This document shows, piece after piece, positions 13,204-15,357 of a stretch of 15,357 bases of DNA. The position numbers and the translations under genes were made by a program. The notes beneath the pieces were generated by a model. That model was given only the letters and a program-made list of their open reading frames with translations, searched no databases and had not been told where the DNA came from. The stretch is from contig CAKPJE010000015.1 in assembly GCA_934162555.1 (NCBI GenBank), positions 1 to 15,357 of the forward strand, in the 5' to 3' direction. Numbering within the stretch: position 1 is the stretch's first letter; each line of letters begins with the position of its first letter. The DNA is from an uncultured Bacilli bacterium. GTDB taxonomy: Bacteria > Bacillota_I > Bacilli_A > RF39 > UBA660.

Positions 13204-14398
13204 TAATTTTTCGTACTAAATTATTTTTATATACACTTTTTGGTACTTTTATATATATTACTTGTAATGGATGGGGTGCGACTTCTATTTTTTCCATTTC
13301 TTCATTGTACATTTCGTTTACAGTTAATTTAATATTTTCTATTTCTGGGCCAAATATTTCAATGGTATCTCCGACTTTGAAATTATTTCGTTGTTCCATT
13401 TTGGCAAAACCTGTTTTTTCATCATAATCTAGTACTTGGGCGACGAATTCTTGATTGGATATTTCTTTTCTTTCATTATAGTACTGACATTCTTCATCAT
13501 TTTTTCCATTAAAGAATTGCGTGATTGAGTCTCTATTGGCAACAGATGATAGTATGCGCTCATAGTTTAAATTGTATGCATAGTTTTCTTTATTATTACA
13601 ATATTCATCAATTACTTTTCTGTATGTGCTTACGACTGATGCTATGTAATAAATTGATCGCATTCTTCCTTCTATTTTGAATGAATCTATGCCTATATCT
13701 ATCATTTCTGGTATGTATTTTAGCATAGTTAAGTCTTTTGTTTGAAATGTAAATTTTTTATCACATTCGATTAAATTTTTGTTTTCATCTAATAGATCAA
13801 ATGTCCATCTACAGATTTGGGCACATCCCCCTCTATTTGCATCTCTTCCTGTAAAGTAATTTGATAAAACACATCTTCCACTGTATGATGCACACATAGC
13901 TCCATGAATAAATGTCTCTATTTCCATATCAGGGACTTCTTTTTTTATTTTGATGATATCTTCTTTAGTAGCTTCTCTTCCTAGTACTACTCTTGTAACT
14001 CCTTCTTTTTGCCAAAATTTTACGGCTTCATAGTTAAGTGTTGACTGTTGTGTTGATATACAAATGTTTAGTTTGGTATTATTTTTGGCGAGTTCTACTA
14101 TGTAGGGTTCACAAACAATTATGCCATCTATTCCTATTTTGTCTAGTTCTTTTAGATATTCTAGTATTCCGTCTAGTTCTTTGTTGTGTAAAACAATATT
14201 TACGGTTACATATACTTTTTTATTTAGTTTATGGGCATAATTTGTTCCTTCTTTGATATCATCCATAGTAAAGTTAATAGCATTTGCTCTTAGTCCAAAC
14301 ATAGTTCCGCCAAAATAGACTGCATCAGCTCCATAGTTAAGTGCGACTTTAAGTCTTTCTAAATCACCGGCGGGTGCTAGTAATTCTGGTTTTTTCAT
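13187..14398 (-). CDS. trhP2: U32-family protein, TrhP2-like tRNA hydroxylation factor
   Basis: A 403-residue U32 'peptidase' family protein. The family signature is ETFIHGAMCASYSGRCVLS at 161-179. The N-terminus KPELLAPAGDLERLKVALNYGADAVYFGG is the usual TIM-barrel start. Cysteines at 169, 176 and 192 plus others (196, 212) could hold an iron-sulphur cluster, as in UbiU-type U32 proteins. The C-terminal part (~320-400) is the small beta domain (DTIEIFGPEIENIKLTVNEM). Proteins of this type in B. subtilis (YrrN/YrrO, TrhP1/TrhP2) are needed for 5-hydroxyuridine at tRNA position 34, and the next gene greA fits that locus. The ATG overlaps the upstream gene's stop by 4 bp (ATGA). The hydroxylation role is inferred from family and context; the older peptidase or collagenase annotation is less likely. 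Confidence 0.88.
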   Translation of the reverse strand: MKKPELLAPAGDLERLKVALNYGADAVYFGGTMFGLRANAINFTMDDIKEGTNYAHKLNKKVYVTVNIVLHNKELDGILEYLKELDKIGIDGIIVCEPYIVELAKNNTKLNICISTQQSTLNYEAVKFWQKEGVTRVVLGREATKEDIIKIKKEVPDMEIETFIHGAMCASYSGRCVLSNYFTGRDANRGGCAQICRWTFDLLDENKNLIECDKKFTFQTKDLTMLKYIPEMIDIGIDSFKIEGRMRSIYYIASVVSTYRKVIDEYCNNKENYAYNLNYERILSSVANRDSITQFFNGKNDEECQYYNERKEISNQEFVAQVLDYDEKTGFAKMEQRNNFKVGDTIEIFGPEIENIKLTVNEMYNEEMEKIEVAPHPLQVIYIKVPKSVYKNNLVRKIIDKDK

Positions 14399-15180
14399 TT
14401 TTTCACCTTATATATTGTTTCTTCGTATAAGAAACCCTTTCCTTGATTTTCTACATTGCTTTTATTTTGTAGTATTTCTTTCATGTTATCTATTAAGAAT
14501 GAGTTAATTATAAAATATTTTATTCCCATTTTCTTATATTCTTCTACTTCTTCAAAGGCATTTAATATTTTAGAGTTATATACTACTGTTTCTTGTTCGT
14601 TTACTATTGGGTATAAATCATTTTCATGTTTTATATAATTTACTTTAGATTTGTCTTCTAGATTAAACGTTTTTCTATAATTTTTTACAATATCACGGAT
14701 AGATGCAAATATAGGAGTATAACCGAATACTTGAACCATTAATTCCATTTTTGTATTTTTGCTTATTTCTCTTATTTCTTCTAGGGTAATTTCATTTGAT
14801 AAAAAGGTATATTTGACACCTCTTTTATGCCAGAATTCACATGTTTGATAATTAGTTGTCATATGACATACTGACCATACTAAATCGTGTTTTGAGCCAA
14901 TATTAAAGACACTTACATCATAATATAAAATTCCTTTGATATCTAAATTATCTAATTCTTTTAGTGTTTCTTTTAGTAAAGGAATATCTTTATTGTGCAT
15001 ATTTTTATTTAGGTTAATAAATATTTCTTTATTTTTTAAGTTTTTAATTATTTCTTTTATTTTGTCTAAACTAAATGTTTTATAGTTGATACTTAAATTT
15101 TCAACACTTAATATTAATCCATCATAATATTCTTTTAAATCATATATTTCTTCTTCATTTTGAGGTATTAATAAATACAT
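14395..15180 (-). CDS. trhP1: Short U32-like protein, TrhP1-like partner
   Basis: A 261-residue divergent U32-family protein. Barrel-like stretches are YLLIPQNEEEIYDLKEYYDG (2-21), NLDIKGILYYDVSVF and CEFWHKRGVKYTFLSNEITLEE, which parallels the FWQKEGVTRVVLGREATKED of its neighbour. The region matching the U32 signature reads MELMVQVFGYTPIFASI and has none of the conserved cysteines or the GxxC core. In B. subtilis too, a short and a long U32 gene lie together (yrrN-yrrO), so this is most likely the short, cysteine-poor partner in a heteromeric tRNA-modification complex. GAGTGG is a weak Shine-Dalgarno. Coupled by a 4-bp overlap to the next gene. Confidence 0.75.
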   Translation of the reverse strand: MYLLIPQNEEEIYDLKEYYDGLILSVENLSINYKTFSLDKIKEIIKNLKNKEIFINLNKNMHNKDIPLLKETLKELDNLDIKGILYYDVSVFNIGSKHDLVWSVCHMTTNYQTCEFWHKRGVKYTFLSNEITLEEIREISKNTKMELMVQVFGYTPIFASIRDIVKNYRKTFNLEDKSKVNYIKHENDLYPIVNEQETVVYNSKILNAFEEVEEYKKMGIKYFIINSFLIDNMKEILQNKSNVENQGKGFLYEETIYKVKK

Positions 15181-15357
15181 ACTACCACTCGCTTTCGTTT
15201 ATTAATTATAGCATTTAATAGAAAAAAAATAAAGTTTTTATTGCTTTATTTTTTAAATGCTTATTTTAATTTTTTATATGCCCCGAGTTTGACACTTGTA
15301 AATTAAAAATTGTCATTCAAGTATTATAAATACTTGTTTTTTTACATTATTTTATCT
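15181..15357. other. Upstream region of the U32 operon with promoter and two hairpins
   Basis: For the minus strand, TATAAT at 15205-15210 preceded by TGC is an extended -10 for trhP1; the -35 (TTTATT) is weak. Arms 15224-15234 and 15244-15254 form an 11-bp hairpin followed on the minus strand by T residues, probably the terminator of a gene beyond the right edge. A second hairpin at 15318-15336 (8-bp stem, ATA loop) is followed by seven T on the plus strand and so would end a plus-strand transcript. No ORF is seen. Confidence 0.55.

Overview
The window looks like the chromosome of a very AT-rich, low-GC Gram-positive bacterium. It carries spoIVA, gpsB, a FemAB-type peptidoglycan branching enzyme, a Bacillus-type RNase P RNA and several gene neighbourhoods shared with Bacillus subtilis (dnaD-nth, hup-spoIVA, gpsB-rnpB, rodZ-pgsA, two U32 proteins next to greA). 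TGA is used as a stop (dnaD, the 7909-8550 gene) and Trp is TGG, so the code is the standard bacterial one, not the Mycoplasma code. The BspA-type repeat protein, the extreme AT content and the compact spacing suggest an uncultured gut Bacilli lineage (Erysipelotrichia or RF39-like). That placement is inference.

Layout, left to right. 1-1504 (minus) is the N-terminal 501 codons of a BspA-type surface protein with a 78-bp repeat array that runs off the left edge; a possible translationally coupled small ORF and a promoter lie upstream. 1693-4030 (minus) holds cca-dnaD-nth (tRNA CCA addition, replication initiation, base excision repair). hup (HU) follows at 4070-4342. 4358-4980 has no protein gene but shows a complete candidate for a ~300-nt structured non-coding RNA with its own promoter and terminator, plus a second upstream promoter. 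spoIVA (minus) and a FemAB-family gene (plus) are divergent around 6451-6587. A two-TM orphan (7909-8550, plus) converges on pgsA, and both ends are encoded inside one 15-bp hairpin. Reading right to left on the minus strand, gpsB, rnpB, rodZ-like and pgsA form a tightly packed cluster. A stand-alone E2-like acyltransferase domain without its catalytic His, a tiny ORF, trigger factor with an in-frame stop, greA, and a pair of U32 (TrhP-type) genes complete the window.

Most genes are single or short transcription units. Ten predicted sigma-A promoters with 17-bp spacers are visible. Several -35 boxes sit inside the end of the upstream gene, and several promoters lie directly against the preceding terminator. 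The most interesting items are the unassigned structured RNA at 4458-4757, the premature UAA in trigger factor, the fused gpsB/rnpB/rodZ arrangement, and the repeat-bearing small ORF coupled to the BspA gene. No tRNA, CRISPR array, insertion sequence or phage gene was seen.
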